From NCBI GenBank assembly GCA_029224965.1, contig JAQXVO010000010.1, forward strand, positions 46,602-110,601: DNA of 64,000 nucleotides, written 5' to 3'. Each line of letters opens with the position of its first letter. Position 1 is the stretch's first letter. Of this stretch, positions 17,754 to 26,484 are shown piece by piece. The stretch comes from Lachnospiraceae bacterium. GTDB lineage: Bacteria > Bacillota > Clostridia > Lachnospirales > Lachnospiraceae. The position numbers and the translations under genes are program-made. Under the pieces are notes generated by a model that saw only the letters and a program-made list of their open reading frames with translations, did not search any database and was not told the origin of the DNA.

Positions 17754-18839
17754 TCATTTTGTATTCTGACTGGTCACTTCTGCTGTCTGGTTTACATTTC
17801 TCTTCGCCTGGCGGTTAACCAGGTTGATTCCGATAGCTATGAAAATGAGGGACAGGAGGTAATTCCAGTTCAGGCCTTCTGTTTCTCCGAGGAAGAGGGC
17901 CGATAGCAGAACTCCGAAGACCGGGTTCATGAAACCGTAGACCGAGACCAGACTGACATCATTGTATTTTAACAGGATGGTCCAGATCGTGTAGGCAGCC
18001 ATGGAAATGAAGGCCAGATAGAGGAAGAGAAGGAAAGATCCGGGCGTCAGGCTCTTGGGCCGGGCGCCGGCAAGCATGGCACCGACCGACAGAATCAGGC
18101 CGCCGATCAGGAACTGCCAGCCGGAAAGAAGGACCGGATCCGACTTTCGGGAAAAAATCTTGGCAAAGATCGAAGAGAAGGAATAGGTGATGGCCGAGCA
18201 GAGGATCATGCCTTCTCCGATCCAGGTCATATGAAAGTTAAAGCCGCCGCCGTTCAGATTCACAAGAACGACACCGAGAAAACCTAGGATACAGCCTAAA
18301 ATCTTCCGCCCGGTCAGCTTCTCCATCCGAAAGAGGAGAGAAGCGGACAGGATGGACAGGAAAATCGAAAGGGAGTCTACGATCGAGGTGTTGACGCCGC
18401 TGGTGTGGGCGATCCCTATATAATAGAAGAAATACTGACCGACTGTCTGGAAAAGGCAGAGCCAGAGAATGGAGGGAAGCTCCTGCTTTTTGGGGATCAG
18501 GGGCTTCTTTTTGAGAAGGCTTCCGACGATAATTACAAGAATTCCGGCCAGGGCAAAGCGGCAGCCGGCAAAGAGGATCTGATCGGCAGTCTGATCCGGC
18601 CGGATGGCAAAGAGCTTCATGCCGATTTTTACACAGGGAAAGGCCGAGCCCCAGAGGGCACAGCAGATCATGGCACCGAAGAATACAACGATGCGCTTCT
18701 GAAGGAAGGTTTTTCGTTTTAACTGCTTCTCTTCGGAAGACTGCTTTGCATTCTGCCTGGGCAGGGTTTCCTGGGAAGACTGGTATGGATTGCTTTTGGA
18801 CAGGGTCTCATTTGGAGACATATTGTTTTTAGTATTCAT
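17754..18839 (-). CDS. EamA/DMT-family metabolite exporter
   Basis: The 361-residue protein has a polar 45-residue N-terminus and then ten predicted membrane helices arranged as two EamA repeats (about 50-195 and 205-345). ALWGSAFPCVKIGMK in the first helix and the second repeat SSIFAKIFSRKSDPVLLSGWQ are typical of the drug/metabolite transporter group. Such proteins export amino acids or other metabolites. The start follows a T-rich region with a poor ribosome site; an internal methionine cannot be excluded. It is divergent from the HD nucleotidase gene, sharing a short AT-rich intergenic region (18840-18934). Confidence 0.82.
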   Translation of the reverse strand: MNTKNNMSPNETLSKSNPYQSSQETLPRQNAKQSSEEKQLKRKTFLQKRIVVFFGAMICCALWGSAFPCVKIGMKLFAIRPDQTADQILFAGCRFALAGILVIIVGSLLKKKPLIPKKQELPSILWLCLFQTVGQYFFYYIGIAHTSGVNTSIVDSLSIFLSILSASLLFRMEKLTGRKILGCILGFLGVVLVNLNGGGFNFHMTWIGEGMILCSAITYSFSSIFAKIFSRKSDPVLLSGWQFLIGGLILSVGAMLAGARPKSLTPGSFLLFLYLAFISMAAYTIWTILLKYNDVSLVSVYGFMNPVFGVLLSALFLGETEGLNWNYLLSLIFIAIGINLVNRQAKRNVNQTAEVTSQNTK

Positions 18840-18934
18840 TTGTATTGCCTTATTTGTATTTCTGTTGTCTTATTCTTTTAAAAAGTATAGGATTTTTATA
18901 GATTTTATGATAGAGGAAAATCCCGGGAGGTCTT

Positions 18935-19531
18935 ATGAGCAGTTTCTTTGCAACCATTTCCAGAATGAAATATATCGAGCGCTGGGCCCTGATGCGGTCG
19001 AGCCGGGCGGAATCCCTGAGCGAACACAGTCTTGAGGTGGCCATGATCGCCCATGCTCTCTGCCTGATCGGCAACCGCCGCTTCGGAAAGCATCTGGACG
19101 CCGAAAAGGCAGCGCTGATCGGAATCTACCATGATGCCTCCGAAATCATTACGGGAGACATGCCGACGCCGGTCAAATATTCCAATAAGGAGATCCGGAC
19201 AGCCTACAAGGAAGTAGAGCATCATGCCGAGGAGCAGCTGACCCGTCTTCTACCGGAGGATCTGCAGGAATCCTTTGACGAAATCTTCGAGGGAGACGGC
19301 AGTCCGGACGATGACTATATGCGGCATCTGGTCAAGGCTGCCGACAAGATCTCGGCCCTGATCAAGTGCATCGAGGAAGAAACGGCGGGAAATACAGAGT
19401 TTCGGACAGCAAAGAAGACTTTAGAGCAGTCCGTAGCCGAAATGCGAAAGACCTATCCGGAAGCAGAGACCTTCTGCCAGGAGTTCCTTCCGGCTTACGG
19501 GAAGACCCTGGATGAGCTGCTGGCCGATTAA
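18935..19531 (+). CDS. YfbR-like 5'-deoxynucleotidase (HD domain)
   Basis: The 198-residue HD-domain phosphohydrolase resembles E. coli YfbR, which dephosphorylates deoxynucleoside 5'-monophosphates. Metal ligands are H31 in SLSEHSLEV, the H66-D67 pair in GIYHDASEIITGD and a later aspartate in VKAADKISALIKC. TPVKYSN after the HD pair matches the substrate loop of YfbR. GGGAGG lies five bases before the ATG. Length agrees with the family. Confidence 0.88.
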   Translation: MSSFFATISRMKYIERWALMRSSRAESLSEHSLEVAMIAHALCLIGNRRFGKHLDAEKAALIGIYHDASEIITGDMPTPVKYSNKEIRTAYKEVEHHAEEQLTRLLPEDLQESFDEIFEGDGSPDDDYMRHLVKAADKISALIKCIEEETAGNTEFRTAKKTLEQSVAEMRKTYPEAETFCQEFLPAYGKTLDELLAD

Positions 19532-19613
19532 TGTCTTCTGACCGGGAAAATCAGATGAGCTAACTTACGATTCTTTTCTTCTGCTATGAAAATCTGGATG
19601 TTCGCACTCCAGG

Positions 19614-21011
19614 TTAAAGCTCTCTCCAGAAATCCCGAAGTTCCCGGGTACTGGCTTTGAGAGAACCCTGAATCATGATGGGTTTTCCACCGCCCCGGGC
19701 CTGGAAGGCCTGGTTCAGCTTCTTCTGAAGGTCTCTTAAATCCTTCTGGTCAGCGCCGGACCCAATGATATAGGAATAATCCGAAGCTGTATTTTCATCT
19801 TCAGCCGGTCCATCCTTTGGAAAGAAGATGGCAGAGATTCCGCTGTGGCTAGAGGTCATAAGATTTACGGATCGGCGGACCAGATTCGGAGCCTGAATCT
19901 TTGTAAAAAGAAGGGGATTCTTTTCAGAAGATGGAATTCTTTTAATCTCATTTTCCAGAAGTCTGCTTTCAGCCTCATTCAGAGCGGCCAAAAGAGCAGT
20001 CTTTTCTTCTGACAGTTTTTCAACTCTTTCTGCACATTCCAGGGCCGGAACCTTTAAGAGGCGGGAAATCCGATCCAGTTCCTTCTGGCGGGCCCGGTAA
20101 TCTGCCTCCGCACGTTCGCCGCAGAGGATGGACAGACGGACACCGCCCTTGTAATTCATGAAGGAAATGACCTTTAAGATTCCGATCTCTGCAGTGGATC
20201 TGACGTGGGGTGCGCAGCAGGCGCAGACATCACATCCGGGAATAGTCACGATCCGGACCGGGCCGGAAAGCTCCTTCTTGCTCCGGTAGTCCATTTTTTC
20301 CAGCTCTTCCGGATCCGGATAGCGGCAGTCAATCCGGACATTCTGCCGGATCCAGTCATTGGCCTCGATTTCCAGCTTTTCAATCTGCTCTGCCGTGAGC
20401 TTCCCGTTATAGTCCATGGTGACTTCATTGTCGGATAAATGAAAACCGACATTTTCATCGCCGTAATGCTTATGAACCAGGCCGGAGAAGATGTGTTCTC
20501 CGCTGTGATTCTGCATATTGGAAAAGCGGTGGTCAAAATTGATAATGCCATGGACCATGGTGCCGACGTCAAGCTTCTGAGTCAGAACATGACAGATCTC
20601 GGCTTCATAAGTCCGGCCATTATTTGAAGAATTATCCGAGGATTCTTCTGTATTCTGCCTGACAGAAGAAAACCCTTCATGGATCTGTACATCCAGAACC
20701 GGAAGAATCAGAGAAAAGCCGACCATCAGGACTCCGCTGTCACAGGTCTGGCCGCCCGCTTCCGGGAAAAATAAGGTTTGATCCAGGACAACCTCATAGA
20801 AGACATCCGTCTCTGACAGAAGCCCCGGTGCACTTTCTGCTTCCAGGGCTTTTTTCTTCAGAGCCCTGATCCGTTCCGGATTCTGAATTCTCCGGCAGGA
20901 CAGGACCTTCCCGTCAAAATCAGAAGCATAGGCATCCTTGTCGTATAGTTTAATGGTATTCGTAAGCAGTCCTCCAATCTGGTTTTCATTATTCTTTGTA
21001 CAGTATAACAA
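19614..21011 (-). CDS. AlaX-type alanyl-tRNA editing protein
   Basis: A freestanding relative of the alanyl-tRNA synthetase editing domain, which removes serine or glycine wrongly attached to tRNA-Ala. The N-terminal part has TLFFPEAGGQ, the zinc motif NHSGEHIFSG (HxxxH) near residue 180 and the second zinc motif CACCAPHVRST near 270. The C-terminal ~90 residues with ARGGGKPIMIQGS are the DHHA1 domain, so this is the long AlaX form (465 residues). The start is uncertain: the TTG at 21011 overlaps the likely promoter, while the best GGAGGA site (about 20970) is followed only by rare starts. The true protein may be about 20 residues shorter. Confidence 0.88.
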   Translation of the reverse strand: MLYCTKNNENQIGGLLTNTIKLYDKDAYASDFDGKVLSCRRIQNPERIRALKKKALEAESAPGLLSETDVFYEVVLDQTLFFPEAGGQTCDSGVLMVGFSLILPVLDVQIHEGFSSVRQNTEESSDNSSNNGRTYEAEICHVLTQKLDVGTMVHGIINFDHRFSNMQNHSGEHIFSGLVHKHYGDENVGFHLSDNEVTMDYNGKLTAEQIEKLEIEANDWIRQNVRIDCRYPDPEELEKMDYRSKKELSGPVRIVTIPGCDVCACCAPHVRSTAEIGILKVISFMNYKGGVRLSILCGERAEADYRARQKELDRISRLLKVPALECAERVEKLSEEKTALLAALNEAESRLLENEIKRIPSSEKNPLLFTKIQAPNLVRRSVNLMTSSHSGISAIFFPKDGPAEDENTASDYSYIIGSGADQKDLRDLQKKLNQAFQARGGGKPIMIQGSLKASTRELRDFWREL

Positions 21012-21026
21012 ATCCCCGGAAAATTA

Positions 21027-21035
21027 TGGTATAAT
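21027..21035 (+). promoter_or_regulatory. Extended -10 promoter of the MBOAT gene
   Basis: TGGTATAAT (21027-21035) is an extended -10 element without a clear -35 box. On the other strand TATACT (21003-21008) can serve the AlaX gene, so the two genes appear to be divergently transcribed from this short region. Confidence 0.45.
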
Positions 21036-21102
21036 TCAGATTCGCAATATCACGTATATTTCATCCGGGTTTCTGATATGACCGGGTTTAAGGATTAGGG
21101 TT

Positions 21103-22533
21103 ATGGCTTTTACAGATATATTCTTTCTCATGCGGTTTCTGCCGATTTTCCTGATTGTCTATTATGTAGCTCCCAATAAGTACAGGGATGCTATCCTTTT
21201 TATCGGCTCTCTGCTTTTTTACGGCTATGGAAATCACAGAATGGTCTTCCTTTTACTGGGTCTTACCATTGTCAATCATTTTCTGGGCAGAGCCCTGGTC
21301 AAGCCGAGAGGAATTACCATTATTGAAAATGGCGGCGGAGTCGGCTATGAAAAGGTCAGCATTCTGCCGGCGGACCGGGGAAAGGATACGTCTGCCCGTC
21401 GGAAAGTCCTTCTGATTCTGGCTATTGTTCTGGATGCCGGTATTCTGACCTTCTTCAAAGTCAGGGCGCTTCGGGTGGCAGGAGCCGGTCTTCCCCTGGG
21501 TCTAAGTTTCTACATCTTTAAGATGATCTCCTATCAGGCGGACCTCTATACAGGGAAAACCCGTGTTCCACCGACATTTTTCCGTACGGCGGCCTATTTC
21601 ACCATGTTTCCGCAGATTGCGGAAGGCCCCATTATGCGCTATAGCGAAGGCGGCTTTGATGATCTGAGGGAAAGGAAATACAGCTTTTCCAATTTTGAAC
21701 GCGGCGTGGAGCAGGCGGCTGCCGGCCTGGCCATGAAGGTCCTTCTGGCTGACCGGATCGGTATTCTCTGGAATGAGATTTCAAAGATCGGCTATGAAAG
21801 TATTTCAGCGCCTCTGGCCTGGATGGGTGCCTTTGCCTATACTTTCCAGCTCTACTTCGATTTCTGGGGCTATTCTCTGATCGCATCCGGCGTCGGCATG
21901 ATGCTGGGCTTCCCGGAAATCATCAACTTCAACCATCCCTATGCGGCAAAGAGTATCGGAGACTTTTACCGCCGCTGGCATGCAAGCCTGGGAACCTGGT
22001 TCCGGGACTATATTTACATCCCTATGGGCGGCAGCCGGACGGCCACATGGAAGATTATCCGGAACCTTTTAGTGGTCTGGGCCATTACCGGTCTCTGGCA
22101 TGGCGGAACCGTGAATTTCCTGATCTGGGGCCTGGTCCTGGGCCTGATCATCATTCTGGAAAAATTTGTCTTCAGGAAGGGCATGAGGAAATTCCCGCTC
22201 TGGGGCCATCTCCACGTCTGGATCCTGATTCCTCTGACCTGGGTGGTCTTCGCCATCTCGGATCTGAAGCAGCTGGCCATGTATTTCGCCCGGCTTTTCC
22301 CCTTCTTCCACAGAGGGAAGACTCTGGATCCCATGGACTGGGCAGTCTATTTGAAGCAGTACTGGCCCTTCTTTGCAGTGGGCATTGTTCTCTGCATCCC
22401 AGCGGTCAGCCGCTGGCTCAGGGCCCACAGAAAGAATCCAATTGTAGTGATCGCGGCTCTGGCTCTTTTCTGGATTTCCATCTACTTTACGGTGACAAGT
22501 CAGGGAAATACCTTTATGTATTTCAGCTTCTGA
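21103..22533 (+). CDS. MBOAT-family O-acyltransferase (AlgI/DltB-like)
   Basis: The 476-residue polytopic protein belongs to the membrane-bound O-acyltransferases that pass acyl groups across the membrane to cell-surface polymers. The conserved histidine is H333 in TGLWHGGTVNFLIWG; FYRRWHASLGTWFRDYIYIPMGG near 290 is the other family block. The N-terminal ILFIGSLLFYGYG and the FPQIAEGPIMRY motif match AlgI/PatA relatives more than DltB of a complete dlt operon. No dltA or dltC is nearby, so D-alanylation is unlikely; acetylation of a surface glycan is the better inference. The next gene is an SGNH hydrolase-like partner, the usual pairing. Confidence 0.88.
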   Translation: MAFTDIFFLMRFLPIFLIVYYVAPNKYRDAILFIGSLLFYGYGNHRMVFLLLGLTIVNHFLGRALVKPRGITIIENGGGVGYEKVSILPADRGKDTSARRKVLLILAIVLDAGILTFFKVRALRVAGAGLPLGLSFYIFKMISYQADLYTGKTRVPPTFFRTAAYFTMFPQIAEGPIMRYSEGGFDDLRERKYSFSNFERGVEQAAAGLAMKVLLADRIGILWNEISKIGYESISAPLAWMGAFAYTFQLYFDFWGYSLIASGVGMMLGFPEIINFNHPYAAKSIGDFYRRWHASLGTWFRDYIYIPMGGSRTATWKIIRNLLVVWAITGLWHGGTVNFLIWGLVLGLIIILEKFVFRKGMRKFPLWGHLHVWILIPLTWVVFAISDLKQLAMYFARLFPFFHRGKTLDPMDWAVYLKQYWPFFAVGIVLCIPAVSRWLRAHRKNPIVVIAALALFWISIYFTVTSQGNTFMYFSF

Positions 22534-22641
22534 TTGAAACGATAAATGTCAGGGCTTTGAATCACTGTTTTATCGGATGATCAGGATTTGGGCAGATAAA
22601 TATAAGAATGTACGGACATGAATTAACGGAAGAATAAGAGT

Positions 22642-23841
22642 ATGGCAAATATCAACCTACGAGATAAGAATATGCTGAATGGAAATCTGCAGAACAGGGA
22701 AAAAGGAGACAGGAATCAGCAGAAGAAAAACAGACGGCCTTCCGATTTCGGGGAATTCGTCCGTCTGTGCTGGAAACGGATTCCTCTCTTCTTCCTGATT
22801 CTTCTGACCTGCGTCGTTTTCTCCATTGCAGGATGGGTCGGCCTGATAACCAATCTGAAAAGCTACCGGAAACTGGACTTTGTCAAGGAACCTTTCTATT
22901 CGGCCCTGATCTTCGACCTGAAAACAAAGCTGAACGGCGGGACAGAGGTAACTCTTCCTCCGGATGCAGTGAAGAAGGGCGCGGAGACAGAGACAAAGAA
23001 GGAATCTGTAAAGACACCGAGCAAGCAGGAAATGAAGAAGGCAGAGGATGAGCGGCTGACCATTCCAAAGGGTGTCTGCGATAAGGTTATTCAGGCAAAG
23101 GATTACGGAGTGGCCAATCAGTCCCTTCTGGTGGATCCTTCGACTGTTTTCACAACAGATCTGACCGGATATTTCGCTCCGGACGGGACCTACCGCTATC
23201 TGGAAAAGGCCAGGAGTGACGATTATTTCAAGGATGCACTGATGATCGGAGATTCCCGGACGGTCGGACTTTCTCTGTGGAGTCCTCTGGCCGGAAAGAC
23301 CAACTTCTTCTGCAAGGAGTCCATGAGTGTCTTCGGCATCATGACAAAGGAACTGAACTATACAGGCATGAACGGGGAGAGCGGACCTACGACTCTGGAT
23401 CAGCTCCTGTCCACACATACTTACCGGAAGATCTATATTTCCCTGGGTATCAATGAAATGGGCTATCCCATCATGAAGTATTACAACGGCTACCGGGCTC
23501 TGATGGAGAAGATCCATGCGGCTCAGCCCAATGCCATCATTTTCATTGAAGGAAATCTGCATGTCGATGCAGCCCATTCCCAGACAGATGCGACCTTCAA
23601 CAACACCAGTATGGTCCTGAGAAATACAGCCATTGCCTCTCTGGCAAATGGACGGGACACCTTCTATATCGATCCCAATAAGGAGGTCTGCGACGGGAAC
23701 GGAAACCTGATCGCCGACTATACGACAGACGGCATTCATCTGAAGGCAGCTTTCTATAAGAAGTGGGTGGATGTCCTCAGGGATAATACCATTGATCCGG
23801 ATAAGCCGGCCAAGGCTGTCAGCACCGACAAGGCTCAGTAG
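22642..23841 (+). CDS. Membrane-anchored SGNH-hydrolase-like protein
   Basis: The 399-residue protein has a lysine/arginine-rich cytoplasmic N-terminus, one membrane segment (about 50-75, IPLFFLILLTCVVFSIAGWV) and an extracytoplasmic SGNH domain. The four blocks are visible: S205 in MIGDSRTVGL, glycine in the second block, N271 in SLGINEMG, and D363-x-x-H366 in TTDGIHLKA. A linker rich in lysine and glutamate (about 100-150) joins anchor and domain. Together with the upstream MBOAT protein it forms a two-gene acyl-transfer unit in which the SGNH protein transfers the acyl group to the glycan outside the cell; the target is unknown. Confidence 0.85.
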   Translation: MANINLRDKNMLNGNLQNREKGDRNQQKKNRRPSDFGEFVRLCWKRIPLFFLILLTCVVFSIAGWVGLITNLKSYRKLDFVKEPFYSALIFDLKTKLNGGTEVTLPPDAVKKGAETETKKESVKTPSKQEMKKAEDERLTIPKGVCDKVIQAKDYGVANQSLLVDPSTVFTTDLTGYFAPDGTYRYLEKARSDDYFKDALMIGDSRTVGLSLWSPLAGKTNFFCKESMSVFGIMTKELNYTGMNGESGPTTLDQLLSTHTYRKIYISLGINEMGYPIMKYYNGYRALMEKIHAAQPNAIIFIEGNLHVDAAHSQTDATFNNTSMVLRNTAIASLANGRDTFYIDPNKEVCDGNGNLIADYTTDGIHLKAAFYKKWVDVLRDNTIDPDKPAKAVSTDKAQ

Positions 23842-23874
23842 GACCATCAGCCGGGAGCAGAGTGATCATAATAA

Positions 23875-23938
23875 CAGCGCAGGAAAGCTTATTGAAAATA
23901 AGTTTCCCTGCGCTGTATGTTTTCATTAGAAGAAAATT
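23875..23938. terminator. Terminator between the SGNH gene and hslO
   Basis: CAGCGCAGG-AAA-CTTATT (23875-23893) pairs with AATAAG-TTT-CCTGCGCTG (23898-23915) as a long, nearly perfect stem. It separates convergent genes and can serve both. Confidence 0.7.
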
Positions 23939-23949
23939 TTTTTAAGACC

Positions 23950-24828
23950 TCATTGGTTAATCAGGGCTTTCAGTTCCTCGGGTGTGAAGCGGTAGGTCTT
24001 GTTGCAGAACTGGCACTTCAGTTCAACGGGTTTTCCGTCATCGATCATCTCCTGCAGATCAGAACGGGATATGGAAAGAAGTGCCCGTTCAATCCGCTCC
24101 CTGGAGCAGTCGCAGCGGTAGGCCACCGGCATTTCGGAAAGAATCTCCAGGCCCATGTCACCGAGGATGTGTTCGAGGATGTCCTCCGGCTCCATGCCCT
24201 TTTCCAGCATCTGGGTGATGGAATGGATTTCCTTCAGCCGGGCTTCGAGCCTGTCAATATCGGAATCCAGAGCATCCGGCATGAGCTGGATGATGAAGCC
24301 GCCGGCATCCTTTACGGTCCAGTCCGTATCGACCAGGACACCAAGACCAACGGATGACGGAACCTGCTCACTGATGGCAAAATAATAGGTCAGATCCTCG
24401 GCAATTTCTCCGGAAACCAGGTTGATCTGGCTGGAATAGGGCTCCTTCAGGCCTTCATCACGGATGACGGTCAGGGTGCCGGGTCCGACGGAAGAGCCGA
24501 CATCCAGCTTTCCGGCATATTTCTCCTTAAGCGGGACCTGGTTTACATTTGGAAAGCCCTTGACATGTCCCTGATTGTCTGCGGAGACAGTCATACCCTG
24601 AATGGGTCCCTGAGAACGGACGGAAAGGGTCAGCCGGTCTCCTTCATCCTTCATCATGGCTCCCATCATGGATGCCCCGGTCAGAAGACGGCCCAGGGCA
24701 GCGGTGACATTGGGTGATGTATCGTGGGTTTTCTGCATGTCGGATACCATGTGATTTGTCACGACGGCAAAGGCCCGGATCCGTCCTTCGGCTGCGGTGG
24801 CTCTGACCATGTAATCACGTTCTCTCAT
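23950..24828 (-). CDS. hslO: Redox-regulated chaperone Hsp33
   Basis: The 292-residue cytosolic holdase is activated by oxidation of a zinc site. The four cysteines are all present: C239-x-C241 in YRCDCS and C272-x-x-C275 in LKCQFCNKTY. The N-terminal domain starts DYMVRATAAEGRIRAF and contains LLTGASMMGAM and VRSQGPIQGM, as in the family. Length matches. Transcription is leftward from the region upstream of the L33 gene. The gene stands alone. Confidence 0.95.
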   Translation of the reverse strand: MRERDYMVRATAAEGRIRAFAVVTNHMVSDMQKTHDTSPNVTAALGRLLTGASMMGAMMKDEGDRLTLSVRSQGPIQGMTVSADNQGHVKGFPNVNQVPLKEKYAGKLDVGSSVGPGTLTVIRDEGLKEPYSSQINLVSGEIAEDLTYYFAISEQVPSSVGLGVLVDTDWTVKDAGGFIIQLMPDALDSDIDRLEARLKEIHSITQMLEKGMEPEDILEHILGDMGLEILSEMPVAYRCDCSRERIERALLSISRSDLQEMIDDGKPVELKCQFCNKTYRFTPEELKALINQ

Positions 24829-24952
24829 ATATAATGATCCTCCTGGTTATCAGGTCTATATTTAAAGCTGAAAATTACTATAGCATATCGGATGAGAAAG
24901 TGTAAAATGAGATCATCAGGGCCAGATTCGCCCGCCAAAATGGAAATTCCTG

Positions 24953-24982
24953 TTGACAGGGGAGATTCTGCCATGATATAGT
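24953..24982 (+). promoter_or_regulatory. Promoter of the rpmG-secE-nusG-rplKA operon
   Basis: TTGACA (24953-24958), 18-base spacer, TATAGT (24977-24982). A 7-base-pair hairpin with arms TATGCCC and GGGCATA (25012-25032) follows a T8 run in the untranslated leader. Confidence 0.75.
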
Positions 24983-25060
24983 GGTACGGCGATGGAAATA
25001 GGTCTTTTTTTTATGCCCAAAATTCGGGCATAGCAAATTACGAAATTGGAGGTGGAAGTT

Positions 25061-25210
25061 GTGCGCACGAAGATAACACTGGAATGCACCGAGTGCAAGC
25101 ACCGGAATTACAATCTTACCAAAGAGAAGCGTCTTCATCCTGAAAGAATGGAACTGAAGAAGTACTGCCCTAACTGCAGAAAGCACACTTTACATAAGGA
25201 AACAAAGTAA
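25061..25210 (+). CDS. rpmG: 50S ribosomal protein L33
   Basis: A 49-residue protein beginning at the GTG at 25061, seven bases after GGAGG. It has the zinc-ribbon form of L33, with CTEC near residue 9 and CPNC near 36, and the family sequence [12 protein letters not shown] and [11 protein letters not shown]. It binds 23S rRNA near the E site. The C+ (zinc-binding) form implies dependence on zinc, and many Bacillota keep a zinc-free paralogue elsewhere. It is the first gene of the secE-nusG operon, 13 bases before secE. Confidence 0.95.
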   Translation: MRTKITLECTECKHRNYNLTKEKRLHPERMELKKYCPNCRKHTLHKETK

Positions 25211-25223
25211 AGGAGCAGCTGCG

Positions 25224-25424
25224 ATGGCAAAAAAGGGTAAGAAGACCTGGGCAGATCGAATTCAGGGACTCAAGATCGAATGGCAGAAGATCGTCTGGCT
25301 TGACCGTTCAACCGTCGGCAAGCAGACCGCTGCGACTGTCATCGTATCTGTAATTCTGGGAATCATCATTGCCGTCCTGGATATGTTTATCCGCCGCGGC
25401 GTTGATGTCCTGGTCAAGTTGTAA
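25224..25424 (+). CDS. secE: Preprotein translocase subunit SecE
   Basis: The 66-residue single-span SecE clamps the SecY channel at the plasma membrane. The amphipathic stretch LKIEWQKIVWLDRSTVGKQT precedes one transmembrane helix (about 38-56), the minimal SecE form of Bacillota. It is followed after 16 bases by nusG, the standard order. Confidence 0.95.
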   Translation: MAKKGKKTWADRIQGLKIEWQKIVWLDRSTVGKQTAATVIVSVILGIIIAVLDMFIRRGVDVLVKL

Positions 25425-25440
25425 TGGAGGCATTTGAAGT

Positions 25441-25959
25441 ATGGCAGAAGCAGCATGGTATGTTGTTCACACCTATTCCGGCTATGAGAATAAGGTAAAG
25501 GCAAATATCGAGAAAGCAATAGAGAACCGTCACCTTGAGGATCAGATCCTTGAAGTCCGCATCCCTATGATCGATACCATGGAACTGAAAAACGGAGCCA
25601 GAAAACAGGTGTCCCACAAGATGTTCCCGGGTTATGTTCTGGTCAATATGGTCATGAACGATGACACCTGGTATGTCGTCAGAAATACCAGAGGCGTTAC
25701 CGGTTTCGTCGGCCCCGGATCCAAGCCGGTGCCCCTTACCGAAGCAGAGATGAGGCCTCTTGGTATTAAACAGGAAGACATCGAAGTTGATTTCGAGGTA
25801 GGAGATCTGATCACTGTTGTAGGCGGCCCCTGGAAGGATACCGTCGGTAAGATTATCGATATGAATCCGACCAAGCAGACCGTAACGATCAATGTAGAAC
25901 TCTTTGACCGGGAGACACCGGTTGAGATCAGCTTCGCTGATGTCGAGAAAATGAAATAA
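25441..25959 (+). CDS. nusG: Transcription antitermination factor NusG
   Basis: The 172-residue protein has the NGN domain ([21 protein letters not shown], then [30 protein letters not shown]) and a C-terminal KOW domain (about 120-172, [19 protein letters not shown]). It binds elongating RNA polymerase at the clamp helices and links to ribosomes or Rho. GGAGG precedes the start; rplK follows 14 bases later. Confidence 0.96.
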   Translation: MAEAAWYVVHTYSGYENKVKANIEKAIENRHLEDQILEVRIPMIDTMELKNGARKQVSHKMFPGYVLVNMVMNDDTWYVVRNTRGVTGFVGPGSKPVPLTEAEMRPLGIKQEDIEVDFEVGDLITVVGGPWKDTVGKIIDMNPTKQTVTINVELFDRETPVEISFADVEKMK

Positions 25960-25973
25960 GGAGGAAATTTCCA

Positions 25974-26399
25974 ATGGCAAAGAAGATTGAAGGCTATATC
26001 AAGCTGCAGATCCAGGCCGGAAAAGCTACACCAGCACCGCCTGTTGGACCTGCTCTTGGACAGCATGGTGTTAATATCGTTGAATTCACTAAGGCATTCA
26101 ACGCAAAGACAGCTCAGATGGGAGATACCGTCGTTCCTGTAATCATTACAGTATATACCGACCGTTCTTTCACATTTGTTACAAAGACTCCCCCTGCTGC
26201 AGTTCTTCTGAAGAAGGCAGCAAACATCCAGCACGGATCAGGTGAGCCGAACAAGACAAAGGTTGCAAAGGTAACCAAGGATCAGATCAAGGAAATCGCC
26301 GAGACCAAGATGCCGGATCTGAACGCAGCAACCGTTGAAGCAGCAATGAGTATGATCGCTGGAACAGCACGTTCCATGGGAATCGAAGTCGTAGACTAA
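25974..26399 (+). CDS. rplK: 50S ribosomal protein L11
   Basis: The 141-residue protein of the GTPase-associated centre has the N-terminal domain with [20 protein letters not shown] and the 23S-binding C-terminal domain with [13 protein letters not shown] and the end signature [17 protein letters not shown] precedes the ATG. It is co-transcribed with nusG and rplA. Confidence 0.97.
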   Translation: MAKKIEGYIKLQIQAGKATPAPPVGPALGQHGVNIVEFTKAFNAKTAQMGDTVVPVIITVYTDRSFTFVTKTPPAAVLLKKAANIQHGSGEPNKTKVAKVTKDQIKEIAETKMPDLNAATVEAAMSMIAGTARSMGIEVVD

Positions 26400-26413
26400 A
26401 CGACCAATCATTG

Positions 26414-26472
26414 ACGTGGGAGGGCGGCGCTGATATTCCTACAGCGGCCATCGCACACCCGACCGAACCACA
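26414..26472 (+). promoter_or_regulatory. Candidate L1-binding leader between rplK and rplA
   Basis: GTGG (26416-26419) can pair with CCAC (26468-26471), enclosing GGCGCTG with CAGCGGCC. L1 in many bacteria represses its own operon by binding an mRNA mimic of its 23S rRNA site; position and layout fit, but the match to the consensus was judged by eye. Confidence 0.4.
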
Positions 26473-26484
26473 GGAGGAAATCTA

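Noticed and set aside
21103..23841. A dlt (D-alanyl-teichoic acid) operon
   Set aside because: dltA and dltC are absent, and the SGNH protein does not read like DltD.
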